Program-made: the position numbers and the translations under genes | DNA from: Methanomicrobium mobile BP | GTDB taxonomy: Archaea; Halobacteriota; Methanomicrobia; Methanomicrobiales; Methanomicrobiaceae | Direction of reading: 5' to 3' | Length of the DNA stretch: 64,000 bases | Assembly (NCBI RefSeq): GCF_000711215.1 | Contig: NZ_JOMF01000007.1 | Coordinates: 62,001 to 126,000, forward strand | Shown here: positions 45,131 through 53,568 of the stretch, piece by piece | How positions within the stretch are numbered: position 1 is the first letter of the stretch | How the letters are laid out: each line of letters begins with the position of its first letter | The notes under the pieces: model-generated | Seen by the model: only the letters and a program-made list of their open reading frames with translations | Told to the model about the DNA's origin: nothing | The model's database searches: none

Positions 45131-45156
45131 AATAGTTATGAAAAATAGTTATGAAA
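45131..45156. repeat. 13-bp tandem repeat
   Basis: AATAGTTATGAAA occurs twice in tandem with a third partial copy AATAGTCCGGG, which also appears just before the array. It lies between the znuA promoter and tRNA-His. Confidence 0.8.
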
Positions 45157-45261
45157 AATAGTCCGGGAAAATATGCGGGGGATAAACAGGGACGGATAAG
45201 TCGGCAAATATAGCAAACTATGTGGAAAGTAGAAAACGGAAAAACCGGAAAAAAACAAAGA

Positions 45262-45334
45262 GGCCAGGGCCGAGATTTGAACCCGAGTCCAGGGAGCCAC
45301 AATCCCTGAGGATATCCAACTACCCCACCCCGGC
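45262..45334 (-). tRNA. tRNA-His (anticodon GUG), no encoded G-1
   Basis: Acceptor stem GCCGGGG/CCCTGGC with discriminator C73, anticodon stem AGGGA/TCCCT with loop TTGTGGC (anticodon GTG), and T arm with GGTTCAAATC. It is 73 nt long, without intron or CCA. The base before position 1 is T on the tRNA strand, so the identity element G-1 is not encoded. C73 would pair with an added G-1. A minus-strand TATA-like CTAAATAG lies at about 45351-45358. Confidence 0.95.
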
Positions 45335-45656
45335 AAAGTTTTATTGCGCTATTTAGTTTGACGGCGCATGGTAATTAATCTATTCATTTTGTATCCGGCA
45401 CGTATCCCGAAGTATGCACGTGTCCAATCGTATCCGCCCTTCAGGATTCGTCGGGACAGCGTGATATCATAGGATTATTAATATTCTTATATGCACCAAT
45501 AATATCAGACAATTAGTGTAAAACCTGTATTCTCTGCCGTAACGTATCGGCAGTGTCGGGATGTTTTCCGTATTTAGCGATTGCTTACGAATAAAGATGG
45601 AGCTTTGACGAATCTCCAATCTGCCTTGTGAAATACATTTGTTGGAGGATATCGAA
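45335..45656. other. Intergenic region between tRNA-His and aIF5B
   Basis: About 320 bp. It holds the tRNA-His promoter on the minus strand and a rightward TATA-like CTTATATG (45486-45493) that would give aIF5B a leader of about 140 nt. A small hairpin GGAG/CTCC sits in that leader near 45598-45618, and the leader ends with GGAGGAT before the ATG. No gene seen. Confidence 0.45.
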
Positions 45657-47462
45657 ATGGCGAAAAAAAAGGGAAAGGGAAATGGTGCGGATTCGGGTGC
45701 CGGTTCGATAAGAACACCCATCGTATGTGTTCTGGGACATGTCGATCACGGCAAGACATCGCTTCTTGACAAGATTCGCGGCTCATCGGTGGTAAAATCG
45801 GAGGCGGGCGCAATCACGCAGCACATAGGTGCGACAATAGTGCCGCTGGAAGCGATTCAGGAGATGAGCGGGACAAAAGGCGTGGTTAATTTCGATGTCC
45901 CGGGACTTCTCTTCATCGATACTCCGGGTCATCATGCTTTTACGACTCTTCGAACAAGGGGCGGTGCGCTTGCGGATATGGCAATCCTCGTCGTCGATCT
46001 TAACGAGGGTTTTCAGCCGCAGACAATTGAGGCACTTCATATTCTGAGGAATTGCAGGACGCCGTTCGTGGTCGCCGCCACCAAGATGGATAGAATCTCC
46101 GGCTGGAGAACCACGCCGAATGCGCCGTTTAAGAAGTGTTACGCGGCGCAGAACGAACGTGTCATCTCGACGCTCGAGACCAGGGTCTATGAGCTTGTAG
46201 GCAGGCTCTCGGAAGAGGGTTTCAACTGCGAAAGATACGACAGGGTCACTGATTTCAGCAAGACCATAGCAATAGTGCCGGTGAGCGGCATCACGGGCGA
46301 AGGTATACCCGATCTGCTGATGGTCATGGTCGGACTTGCGCAGAGATACATGACCGGAAATCTCAAGCTCACGGTCGACGGTCCCGGAGTGGGCACGGTT
46401 CTGGAGGTCAAGGAGGAGCGCGGTCTGGGAACAACCCTCGATGTAATCCTCTATGACGGCACCCTCAATGTCGGCGACGAGATAATGGTGGGCTCGAATC
46501 AGGGCGTGGTCTGCACGAAGGTGCGTTCTCTCTTAAAACCGCGTCCGATGCAGGAGATTCTCACCGAAGATCGCTTCGAGCGCGTCAAGTCGGCATCGGC
46601 GGCATGCGGTATCAAGGTTGCCGCGCCGAATCTCGACAGGGTTGTTGCTGGATCGCCCATCATGGTGGTCAGCGGCGGCAACCGCGACGAGATTGAGGAG
46701 AATATCCAAAAGGAGATGCAGACCGTCGCCGTCAAGCTCTCCGAGGAGGGTATCTTCATCAAGGCGGATACCATCGGCGCTCTGGAGGCGCTCTCAAAGG
46801 AGCTTGAGCAGCACGAGATTCCGATTATGCGTGCCGAAGTGGGTCCGATAACGAGGCATGACATTGTGGAGATTGCGACTCTGAAGAATCCGCTCATGTC
46901 GGTTCTTCTGGCTTTCAATACCACGCGCCTTCCGGACGCCAACGACGTTCTTATGGAGAAGAACATGGATAATGTCATGATCTTCGAGTCCGACGTCATT
47001 TATCATCTTATCGACGATTATCTGGAATGGGAGGAGAAGACGCGCCGCGAGATCGAGAAGGAGAGTTTCGAGAAGCTAATCATGCCCGCAAAGATCACCC
47101 TTCTTCCGGACTGCGTCTTCCATCAGAGCAATCCTGCGGTTGTGGGCGTCAGAATCCTCGGCGGCAAGCTCCAGACGGGCACGAATCTTATTCATCCTGA
47201 CGGCAGAAAAGTCGGGCGCGTGAAGCAGATAAAGAAAGGTCCCGACAGTGTAGCCGAGGCAACCGAGGGTCTGGAGGTGTCCATCTCAATAGAAGGACCT
47301 ACGGTCGGGCGTCAGGTCGATGTCGGCGATACCCTCTTCGTCGACGTCCCCGAGCATCATGTAAAAGTCCTTGAAACCGAGATGTTTTCGCATCTTGGCG
47401 ACAGTATCAAGTTCGTTTTGGACGAGTTCACCCAGATCGAAAGAAAAGACTCACCCTTCTGA
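45657..47462 (+). CDS. infB: Translation initiation factor aIF5B
   Basis: A 601-residue archaeal IF5B/IF2 that promotes subunit joining and stabilises initiator tRNA. Domain I is a GTPase with G1 GHVDHGKT (27-34), G3 DTPGH (about 90) and a TKMD element in place of the usual NKxD. A beta barrel, an alpha-beta-alpha domain and the C-terminal tRNA-binding barrel follow. The ATG follows GGAGGATATCGAA; an upstream TTG inside this site is rejected. S6e lies 68 bp downstream and is probably in the same transcript. Confidence 0.96.
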   Translation: MAKKKGKGNGADSGAGSIRTPIVCVLGHVDHGKTSLLDKIRGSSVVKSEAGAITQHIGATIVPLEAIQEMSGTKGVVNFDVPGLLFIDTPGHHAFTTLRTRGGALADMAILVVDLNEGFQPQTIEALHILRNCRTPFVVAATKMDRISGWRTTPNAPFKKCYAAQNERVISTLETRVYELVGRLSEEGFNCERYDRVTDFSKTIAIVPVSGITGEGIPDLLMVMVGLAQRYMTGNLKLTVDGPGVGTVLEVKEERGLGTTLDVILYDGTLNVGDEIMVGSNQGVVCTKVRSLLKPRPMQEILTEDRFERVKSASAACGIKVAAPNLDRVVAGSPIMVVSGGNRDEIEENIQKEMQTVAVKLSEEGIFIKADTIGALEALSKELEQHEIPIMRAEVGPITRHDIVEIATLKNPLMSVLLAFNTTRLPDANDVLMEKNMDNVMIFESDVIYHLIDDYLEWEEKTRREIEKESFEKLIMPAKITLLPDCVFHQSNPAVVGVRILGGKLQTGTNLIHPDGRKVGRVKQIKKGPDSVAEATEGLEVSISIEGPTVGRQVDVGDTLFVDVPEHHVKVLETEMFSHLGDSIKFVLDEFTQIERKDSPF

Positions 47463-47530
47463 GGAAAGTAGTCTTTTTATTGTTCTAATTCAAATGTATA
47501 AAGACACTGAATATTGGAGTTCTAAATCAG

Positions 47531-47938
47531 ATGGCAGATTTAAAGTTAGTCCTTTCCGACCCCAAGACAGGAAAGGCATACAACATTGAAGCAACCGGCG
47601 GTATGGCGGGTGCACTTATCGGAAAGAAGATCGGACAGGAGATCAGCGGCGACGCATTCGGATTTGCGGGATACACAATCGAGCTTACGGGCGCAACCGA
47701 CCGCACCGGAATTCCGGCAAGAGAGGACCTTCCGGGCGCGGGCAGAAGGAAGATCCTTCTCTCCGAGAGCACCGGATTCCACCCGAAGTATCCGGGACAG
47801 CGCTGCAGAAAGGCAATCCGCTGTGCGGAGATTACCCCCGAGTTCGTTCAGGTAAACGCAAAGGTTGTCGGCTACGGCGCAAAGTCACTCGAGGAGTACT
47901 TTGCACCCGCGGAAGCCGAGGCACCTGCAGCAGAATAA
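47531..47938 (+). CDS. rps6e: Small-subunit ribosomal protein S6e
   Basis: A 135-residue S6e of archaeal type. The N-terminal half shows KLVLSDPKTGKAY, and GADAFG-like residues GDAFGFAGY stand in the centre. The typical GRRKILLSESTGFHPKYPGQR region (GFHPKYPGQRCRK in part) follows. The end is Ala/Glu-rich, as in some methanogens. It follows aIF5B and is followed by a hairpin and T-rich terminator. Confidence 0.95.
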   Translation: MADLKLVLSDPKTGKAYNIEATGGMAGALIGKKIGQEISGDAFGFAGYTIELTGATDRTGIPAREDLPGAGRRKILLSESTGFHPKYPGQRCRKAIRCAEITPEFVQVNAKVVGYGAKSLEEYFAPAEAEAPAAE

Positions 47939-47970
47939 ACCGATAAAAGTTTGAAAGAAAAAGTTTGAAA

Positions 47971-48010
47971 GATTGCTCCGTAAGGGGTAATCTTATGATA
48001 TTTTTTGATT
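47971..48010 (+). terminator. Hairpin plus T-tract after rps6e
   Basis: GATTGCTCC and GGGGTAATC pair over nine positions (two G-U) around a GTAA tetraloop (47971-47992). T-rich sequence with a run of six T (about 48001-48006) follows. The form resembles a bacterial intrinsic terminator. Confidence 0.55.
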
Positions 48011-48014
48011 ATGC

Positions 48015-48038
48015 TGTTTTCAGAGGTTTCTGAAAACA
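48015..48038. other. Perfect 10-bp hairpin at convergent gene ends
   Basis: TGTTTTCAGA and TCTGAAAACA form a perfect stem around GGTT. It is followed by seven A on the + strand. It may mark or protect mRNA 3' ends between rps6e and the DUF2240 gene. Confidence 0.5.
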
Positions 48039-48058
48039 AAAAAACGCATTCCCCGTTC

Positions 48059-48114
48059 TTTATCAACCGTTCATTCTCAACGGTTCTTTATCAACGGTTC
48101 TTTATCAACGTTTC
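48059..48114. repeat. 14-bp tandem repeat
   Basis: Four copies of TTTATCAACGGTTC, each with up to three differences, lie in tandem 35 bp after the DUF2240 gene end. Confidence 0.85.
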
Positions 48115-48149
48115 TTTCTCAAAATTATCTCAAAAATATACCGATATGT

Positions 48150-48608
48150 TTACTGATTTGATCTGAGTCTTTCGAGTTTGTCCCCGAATTCGACTTTGTA
48201 TTTTCGTGCAAGTATTACTGCCGCGGCTTCTCTGGTCAGGTTGCCGTCGAACTTCTCGCGGATGATTGCCTGTAACTCTTTATCCACGGCATCGGTCTCG
48301 CGGTCGGTTATCCGTGCGATGTCCTGAATCAGCTCTTCGTAAGCGGTTGCCTTCCTTGTCTCGAAGATATCCGCGGGGGGCTTGTAGCCCGTAGGTATCT
48401 CTATCTCCGCGATGTCGAAGGTCGGCGATACCATGCCGCCTTCCTCTCTGAGAAGGTTCTGTTTGAGTCCGATCTTTAAGAGTGCGTTCGCCTGTTCGCC
48501 GCTGATCCAGCGCTTGTCGTAAGCGAAGAAGAAGGTGAAGTCGGTTTTTTTCATCGAGTCCTTGTTGAAACTCTTGAACGGCGCGGCAATCGCTCTTTTA
48601 AGCATCAC
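48150..48608 (-). CDS. DUF2240 family archaeal protein
   Basis: A 152-residue protein matching the archaeal DUF2240 pattern: an N-terminal AAPFKSFNKDSMKK region, then RWISGEQANALLKIGLKQNLL and a helical C-terminal half ending in KYKVEFGDKLERL. The first half resembles a winged helix. Function unknown. It overlaps the stop of the upstream gene (ATGA at 48605-48608), and the pair is likely to act together. Confidence 0.75.
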   Translation of the reverse strand: MMLKRAIAAPFKSFNKDSMKKTDFTFFFAYDKRWISGEQANALLKIGLKQNLLREEGGMVSPTFDIAEIEIPTGYKPPADIFETRKATAYEELIQDIARITDRETDAVDKELQAIIREKFDGNLTREAAAVILARKYKVEFGDKLERLRSNQ

Positions 48609-49030
48609 TGTTCGAATGCACCCGAGATCAGTTTTTTGACGTCATAGGCATCCGTGCTGCCTTTGTCGCCTTCTTTTGTCGCGAAGCACTCCGACATCAT
48701 GCCGCTCTCTTTAATCTTGAGATAGTATATCGTCTCGGCACGCGGGATCTTGCGGTCGCCGGTGAGAATGGTCTCGTTCATGCGGAGCAGGAAGTCGGCT
48801 TCGTCGGTTATCGTGTCGAGGAGTGCCGGTATGTTCTCGACCGGCACCATGTTTGTTTTTTCGTCGGCGACGGAGATGCGTAAGTCCAGTTTTACGAGGT
48901 CGCCGCCTGCTCTCTGGGTCACGTGCGTGTTGTTCATCGAAACTATCTTTGTGACGACATCTATGAACGGATACGGCAGATCGAAGTCAAGGTCGCATCT
49001 GAGTGGGAAACGGTGGTATACTCTGCGCAT
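48605..49030 (-). CDS. Hypothetical archaeal protein coupled to DUF2240
   Basis: A 141-residue soluble protein I cannot assign to a family. It begins with RRVYHRFPLRCDLDFDLPYPFIDVV, has a middle region with alternating charged and hydrophobic residues (KLDLRISVADEKTNMVPVENIP) and a Lys/Asp-rich end. No signal, membrane segment or metal motif is seen. The 4-bp overlap with the DUF2240 gene suggests a two-protein unit. Its codon use resembles that of neighbouring genes, so I take it as real. Confidence 0.65.
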   Translation of the reverse strand: MRRVYHRFPLRCDLDFDLPYPFIDVVTKIVSMNNTHVTQRAGGDLVKLDLRISVADEKTNMVPVENIPALLDTITDEADFLLRMNETILTGDRKIPRAETIYYLKIKESGMMSECFATKEGDKGSTDAYDVKKLISGAFEQ

Positions 49031-49348
49031 TTGCTATAATATGCATTTCGAATTTATAAATATTCTATTAATCAATGCCGTATGTCCGACCCGGCGGCAA
49101 AACGGGAATGCGTGATAGGATATCGCGAAGGGATGCTTGAAGGGATGCCTTGAAAGGATGCCGTGAAAGGGTGCCGTGAAGTGGTGCCGGAAAATGCGAT
49201 GCTGCCGTGAATCTTAATGGCGGTGAAAAAAGTCATCTTAGAGATGCGAAATAAGATTGTTTGCCCTTAAAGAGTTGGAGCATTTCTTTAAGGACTCGGG
49301 CGGAATGTTCAGAATTCCGCAAACCGCTTGTATTTTATCGTCAGCGGT
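49031..49348. other. Intergenic region between the DUF2240 unit and rps8e
   Basis: About 320 bp between two leftward genes. It holds the promoter area of the unit at 48150-49030 (minus-strand AATTTATAAAT-like sequence near 49050-49060), a tandem repeat (49127-49190) and the end of the rps8e transcript. No gene seen. Confidence 0.45.
49127..49190. repeat. 13-bp imperfect tandem repeat
   Basis: Five copies of a unit like GAAAGGATGCCGT in tandem, drifting from GAAGGGATGCTT to GAAGTGGTGCCGG. Confidence 0.75.
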
Positions 49349-49726
49349 TTATTCGATGAGAACGGCGTTGATAACTCCGTCCTGTCCGGGTCTGGAGATG
49401 ATCTTTGCCCTGCCGAGTTCGGTCTTGATGACTGCGCCCTTTGTAAGGAGGTTACGGCGGACGTAGTTCTGGTTTGCGGTGTTCTCTTCCACATTGAGGA
49501 TGGCGGACTTCTCGGTCTTGCCTGTCTTCGGGTCGGAAACGTTTGCGGTAGATGCACGGAGTGCACGGACCTTGGTGTTGCCGCCGTGTGTGCGGATGAT
49601 CTTCTTGCGGTCTTCGCCGATGTGTGTCTCTGCAGGTGCACGTCCGACTTCGACGCGTCTCTTGCTGCGTGCAGGCTTTAAGCGTGCACCGGTCTCGGTT
49701 CTTACTGATTTACCTTGCCAAAGCAT
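49349..49726 (-). CDS. rps8e: Small-subunit ribosomal protein S8e
   Basis: A 125-residue archaeal S8e. The basic N-terminus WQGKSVRTETGARLKPARSKRR and the central GGNTKVRALRASTANV are family signatures; the protein ends with the typical GRPGQDG element (here SRPGQDGVINA). GGAGAAG stands before the ATG. It is a single gene with a likely promoter at a minus-strand AGATATATAC about 90 bp upstream (about 49806-49815). Confidence 0.95.
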   Translation of the reverse strand: MLWQGKSVRTETGARLKPARSKRRVEVGRAPAETHIGEDRKKIIRTHGGNTKVRALRASTANVSDPKTGKTEKSAILNVEENTANQNYVRRNLLTKGAVIKTELGRAKIISRPGQDGVINAVLIE

Positions 49727-49961
49727 GTAATTCTTCTCCTGTGTTTTTAATTTACGCGCTTTTATGCGGGATGCATAAATGCCGCGTCTGCTCCAATACT
49801 GAAGTGCTGTATATATCTGTTTTTAAGTTATTTAATCTCACGCATATGCAGCCGCGATATGCCTGCGGCTGACGACGGATTCAGACCATGCCCTGCCGTG
49901 CCCTGCGGCAAAAAAGTTATGTGGAAAGTTATGTGGGATGTTATGCGGATATCGGGGTGAT

Positions 49962-50609
49962 TCAGCGGAGAATCTCTTTTACGAGTTCTTCCACGCCTTC
50001 GCCGGTCTTGAGGTTTGTCTTGAAGATCGGCATTATCGGGTTGTATTTGTGAATGTCCTCTTCCATTCTGGAGATGTTGCATCCGACGAATTCCGCGAGG
50101 TCAATCTTGTTGATTACGGCGATTGTGCCGTTTCGAAACATCATCGGGTGCTTGTTTACGACATCGTCGCCCTCGGTCGTGGATATGACGACGACACGTT
50201 TCTCGGCGCCGAGCGCAAAGTCGGTCGGGCAGACCATATTGCCGACATTCTCGATGAAGAGTACGTCTATCTCGGAGAGCGGCAGATCCTCGATTGCGTG
50301 CTCGACGATATGTGCGTCGAGGTGGCATTCCTTGCCCGTGTTGGCGTTGACGGCGGGGATTCCCGTAGCGACAATCCTCTTGAAGTCATCGTCGCCCCAG
50401 ACGTCGCCGGCGATGGCTCCCGCTTTTATGCCCTGTCTGTTGAGGATGGGCACGATATTCTCGATGAGTGCGGTCTTTCCCGAGCCGATGGCGCCGAGCA
50501 GGTCGAATGCACGGACGCCGTTGTCCTTTAATTTGTGGTAGTTTTCGTGCGCAAGTTTGTTGTTGGCGTCGAAGACATCCTTCTCTATACTGACATCTAT
50601 ATGGTGCAT
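49962..50609 (-). CDS. hypB: Hydrogenase maturation GTPase HypB
   Basis: A 215-residue GTPase that delivers nickel to [NiFe]-hydrogenase precursors together with HypA. Walker A is GAIGSGKT (39-46). The nickel/zinc ligands at the dimer interface are in NTGKECHLDAH (Cys 95, His 96, His 100), and NKIDLAE is the guanine-specificity motif. The poly-His N-terminal stretch of bacterial HypB is missing; only two His follow the start Met. I take ATG 50609, not the open-frame start at 50663, which lies in the promoter region shared with SRP19. Confidence 0.95.
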   Translation of the reverse strand: MHHIDVSIEKDVFDANNKLAHENYHKLKDNGVRAFDLLGAIGSGKTALIENIVPILNRQGIKAGAIAGDVWGDDDFKRIVATGIPAVNANTGKECHLDAHIVEHAIEDLPLSEIDVLFIENVGNMVCPTDFALGAEKRVVVISTTEGDDVVNKHPMMFRNGTIAVINKIDLAEFVGCNISRMEEDIHKYNPIMPIFKTNLKTGEGVEELVKEILR

Positions 50610-50661
50610 AGTATTAGATATGACAGTATCAGTTAATATCTTGACTGAATATACTATTATC

Positions 50662-50934
50662 ATGGATAAAGAGAAGGTCTTATACCCGTGTTATTTCAAT
50701 GAGAGTCTTACACGTGCGGAGGGTCGGCGCGTGAAGAAGACCGATGCCGTCAAGAGTCCTTCGGTGAAGAGCATGGTTCTTGCGGCGAAAAAGCTGGGAC
50801 TGAGCCCGACAACGGACGGCAAGAGTCACCCGGCATTCTGGCTCGAGAAAGAGGGGCGCGTTCTTGTCGCATGGGACGGACCGAAGGAAGTGCTGATTCA
50901 AAAGATTGCGCAGAAGATGAAGGCGGAGAAATAA
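50662..50934 (+). CDS. srp19: Signal recognition particle protein SRP19
   Basis: A 90-residue SRP19 that binds helices 6 and 8 of SRP RNA and helps SRP54 to assemble. Family parts visible are YPCYFNESLTRAEGRRVKK near the start and HPAFWLEKEGRVLV (about 55-68). The ATG at 50662 is taken because the earlier frame runs back into hypB. It is divergent from hypB over 52 bp, and the PHP-domain gene follows on the same strand 82 bp on. Confidence 0.93.
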   Translation: MDKEKVLYPCYFNESLTRAEGRRVKKTDAVKSPSVKSMVLAAKKLGLSPTTDGKSHPAFWLEKEGRVLVAWDGPKEVLIQKIAQKMKAEK

Positions 50935-50946
50935 TTCGGATTCTGC

Positions 50947-51010
50947 CGATTTGATGATTTATTGAATTACAGATTTAATGATTTACCGAATTAACGAATT
51001 ACCGATTTGA
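50947..51010. repeat. Degenerate repeat of GAATTAC/GATTTA units
   Basis: The gap between SRP19 and the PHP gene is made of short related units (CCGATTTGATGATT, CAGATTTAATGATT, ACCGAATTA, ACGAATTACCGATTTGAT). Clear copies are about 14-24 bp. Confidence 0.6.
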
Positions 51011-51016
51011 TTTCTC

Positions 51017-51676
51017 ATGGGGCAGAATATGTTTGATCTTCACACACATACAACGATTACGGACGGCGAACTGATTCCTACCGAGCTTGTGCGCCGTATG
51101 GCAGTGGCGGGATATAAGACCGTGGCAATCACGGACCATGCCGATTTCTCGAATTACGCTGAGATTATCGCCGCATCAAAGGCCGTAAAGAGGTCGGCGT
51201 CGGTTTACGGCGTCAATCTCCTGAGCGGCATCGAGATTACGCATGTGCCGCCGGGCGAGATAGACGAACTTGCAAAACTTGCCAAGGATGCGGGCGCGGA
51301 CATCGTTGTCGTTCACGGCGAGACACCCGTTGAACCAGTTGCCGGCGGCACCAATCTTGCGGCGTGCTCCTCGGCATATGTGGATATTCTGGCTCATCCG
51401 GGTCTTATCAGTGACGAGACCGCGACGGAGGCGGCTAAGAACGGCGTTGCTCTGGAGATCACCTCACGCGGCGGTCACAACAGGACGAACGGGCATGTTT
51501 TTGCAACGGCGAAGCGTTTCGGCTGTCTCTGCGTGGTCGACTCGGATTCGCATTCGCCGGGGGACATCATGAGCATGACCGAGCGTGTTGTCGTCGCAAG
51601 AGGCGCGGGCATGTCTCCGGCGGAAGCAGAAACAGTTTTATCGGTAAAAACCCTCAACCGCATTCTCGGGAAATAA
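51017..51676 (+). CDS. PHP-domain phosphoesterase (histidinol-phosphatase-like)
   Basis: A 219-residue stand-alone PHP protein. The metal ligands follow the usual pattern: DLHTHTTITDGE (N-terminal His pair), TDHAD, GIEI, VVHGE, ILAHPG and DSDSHSP. The fold is complete and the enzyme is likely a phosphomonoesterase or nuclease-type phosphoesterase. The position after SRP19 is common in methanogens. The start could be ATG 51017 or 51029. Substrate unknown; histidinol phosphate is possible but not shown. Confidence 0.88.
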   Translation: MGQNMFDLHTHTTITDGELIPTELVRRMAVAGYKTVAITDHADFSNYAEIIAASKAVKRSASVYGVNLLSGIEITHVPPGEIDELAKLAKDAGADIVVVHGETPVEPVAGGTNLAACSSAYVDILAHPGLISDETATEAAKNGVALEITSRGGHNRTNGHVFATAKRFGCLCVVDSDSHSPGDIMSMTERVVVARGAGMSPAEAETVLSVKTLNRILGK

Positions 51677-51841
51677 TTACTATTTATTTTTTGGCAAAAT
51701 GTATTTATACTATTGTGACAGATATATATAGATTACGTAATGTAAGAAATAGCCGGTATCGTTCTCCGGCGTATCGCGACTTTTTTTCGGATTTTAGATA
51801 AAAGAGTCGGCGATCTTTATCTTTACGGGTAGGTAGAGTTC

Positions 51842-52066
51842 TTGAAAACAGCAGGTAGGATTCGGTCGATTGTCGGTAAGCATATGCTTGTCATATCCTG
51901 TGATTCGGCGCAACTTCCGCCGCTTTACACGGATGTCTTCGATGCCGATGAAAAACCTGTGGGGAGGCTTGTCGAGATATTCGGGAATATTTCGTCACCT
52001 TGCGCATCCGTCTACTGCAGTGATACTGCAGGTTGTGTGTCGGGCGGGATGCTGTATACAAAATAA
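51842..52066 (+). CDS. gar1: H/ACA RNA-protein component Gar1
   Basis: A 74-residue Gar1, the small beta-barrel subunit of archaeal H/ACA pseudouridylation particles that binds Cbf5. Recognised from [33 protein letters not shown] (in part, [17 protein letters not shown]), which matches the Gar1 core, and by its place directly before tfb, a conserved archaeal order. The start is TTG 51842. TATA-like ATATATATA at about 51722-51730 may drive the gar1-tfb transcript. Confidence 0.88.
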   Translation: MKTAGRIRSIVGKHMLVISCDSAQLPPLYTDVFDADEKPVGRLVEIFGNISSPCASVYCSDTAGCVSGGMLYTK

Positions 52067-52077
52067 AGGTTAGATTC

Positions 52078-53088
52078 ATGCAGGAAATAGAGAAACTTAA
52101 GCAATTACAGAGTCAGAGAGAAGCGCTCAGAAAACGCTCGGTTGAACAGGTCGAGAAGCAGCAGAAGAAACCCGAAGAGACGACCAAGACCGTCTGTCCG
52201 GAGTGCGGCAGCCGCCAGCTGGTTCACGATTATGAGCGTGCGGAGCTTATCTGTCAGAATTGCGGACTTGTTCTTGAAGAAGAGTTTATTGACCGCGGTC
52301 CCGAGTGGCGTGCTTTCGATCACGATCAGAGGATGAAGCGTTCGCGTGTCGGTGCTCCGATGACCTTCACGATTCACGATAAGGGTCTTTCAACCATGAT
52401 CGACTGGAGAAACCGCGACTCCTACGGTCGTGCAATTTCCTCGAAGAACCGTGCACAGCTCTACCGTTTAAGGAAATGGCAGCGCAGGATTCGTGTATCC
52501 AATGCGACGGAGAGAAACCTCGCATTCGCACTCTCCGAGCTTGACCGTATGGCATCGGCTCTGGGTCTTCCGAGGAATGTAAGGGAGACGGCGGCCGTTG
52601 TCTACCGTGACGCGGTTGACAAAAACCTCATCCGCGGAAGGAGTATCGAGGGTGTTGCGGCAGCGGCACTTTATGCGGCATGCCGTCAGTGCAGTGTTCC
52701 GAGAACACTCGATGAGATTGCCGAGGTTTCGCGTGTTTCCAGAAAGGAGATCGGAAGGACTTACAGGTTTATCTCGAGAGAGCTGGGTCTTAAACTTCTC
52801 CCGACGTCGCCGATTGACTACGTTCCGCGTTTCTGCTCCGGTCTGAGTCTGAAAGGCGAGGTTCAGTCAAGAGCGGTCGAGATTCTGCGTCAGGCAGGCG
52901 AGAGAGAGCTTACAAGCGGCAGAGGTCCGACCGGTGTTGCGGCGGCGGCAATCTATATCTCGTCGATCTTAGGCGGAGAACGCCGCACACAGCGTGAGGT
53001 TGCCGAGGTTGCCGGCGTGACCGAGGTTACAATCAGGAACAGATACAAGGAACTTGCAGAAAAGCTGGATATCGAGATCATTCTCTGA
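52078..53088 (+). CDS. tfb: Transcription initiation factor TFB
   Basis: A 336-residue archaeal TFIIB. The N-terminal zinc ribbon has Cys 40, 43, 59 and 62, followed by the B-finger/reader region [20 protein letters not shown], here in part as WRAFDHDQ. Two cyclin-like repeats (about 140-225 and 235-325) bind TBP and BRE DNA. A Gln/Lys/Glu-rich N-terminal extension of about 35 residues precedes the ribbon. ATG 52078 lies 11 bp after gar1; an upstream ATG within gar1 is rejected. Confidence 0.96.
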   Translation: MQEIEKLKQLQSQREALRKRSVEQVEKQQKKPEETTKTVCPECGSRQLVHDYERAELICQNCGLVLEEEFIDRGPEWRAFDHDQRMKRSRVGAPMTFTIHDKGLSTMIDWRNRDSYGRAISSKNRAQLYRLRKWQRRIRVSNATERNLAFALSELDRMASALGLPRNVRETAAVVYRDAVDKNLIRGRSIEGVAAAALYAACRQCSVPRTLDEIAEVSRVSRKEIGRTYRFISRELGLKLLPTSPIDYVPRFCSGLSLKGEVQSRAVEILRQAGERELTSGRGPTGVAAAAIYISSILGGERRTQREVAEVAGVTEVTIRNRYKELAEKLDIEIIL

Positions 53089-53245
53089 TCTCGCTTATTC
53101 TTTGATTGCGGAGATATCTCCGTTGCAATATTTTGTCAATCCGCTCCTGTCTGGCATGCGATGCCGGCAGGCGCAAAAAAATAATTTTATACGGTATGGA
53201 TGCCAAATCTAAATTCCGCATTCTTGCACTGAGATGCGATGTCGC

Positions 53246-53317
53246 GGGCTTGTAGATCAGGGGTAGATCGTTACGTTCGCAACGTAAAGGCCGCGGGTTC
53301 AAATCCCGCCAAGTCCA
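53246..53317 (+). tRNA. tRNA-Ala (anticodon CGC)
   Basis: Acceptor GGGCTTG/CAAGTCC contains the G3-U70 wobble pair, the alanine identity element. The anticodon stem TTACG/CGTAA holds loop TTCGCAA (anticodon CGC, reading GCG), discriminator A. 72 nt, no intron, no CCA. Confidence 0.96.
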
Positions 53318-53335
53318 TTTTTCTGTTGCTTTTTT
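53318..53335 (+). terminator. T-runs after tRNA-Ala
   Basis: Runs of five and six T directly after the tRNA, typical for termination of an archaeal stable RNA gene. Confidence 0.5.
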
Positions 53336-53568
53336 GATAATTTAGATAATAATGACAGTGTTGTCTATCGGCATTATTCCCGTAACATCTGTTATCATTT
53401 TCAACCGTGTCACGCGCCCATATTGTACGCCGGATCCTATCTGCCACATTTTAAGTGGGAAAAATGTGTAATTTTTACACAAAAATCCCGGTTAAATGTG
53501 TTTGGTAAGGGTAAGGTGGTTTTTCCACTCGAATTTATGACCCCGGATCTAATAGGGCTGCTTCTTTG

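Noticed and set aside
52033-52077. Earlier start for tfb inside gar1
   Set aside because: It would add 15 residues from the gar1 coding region; ATG 52078 has better position and family fit.
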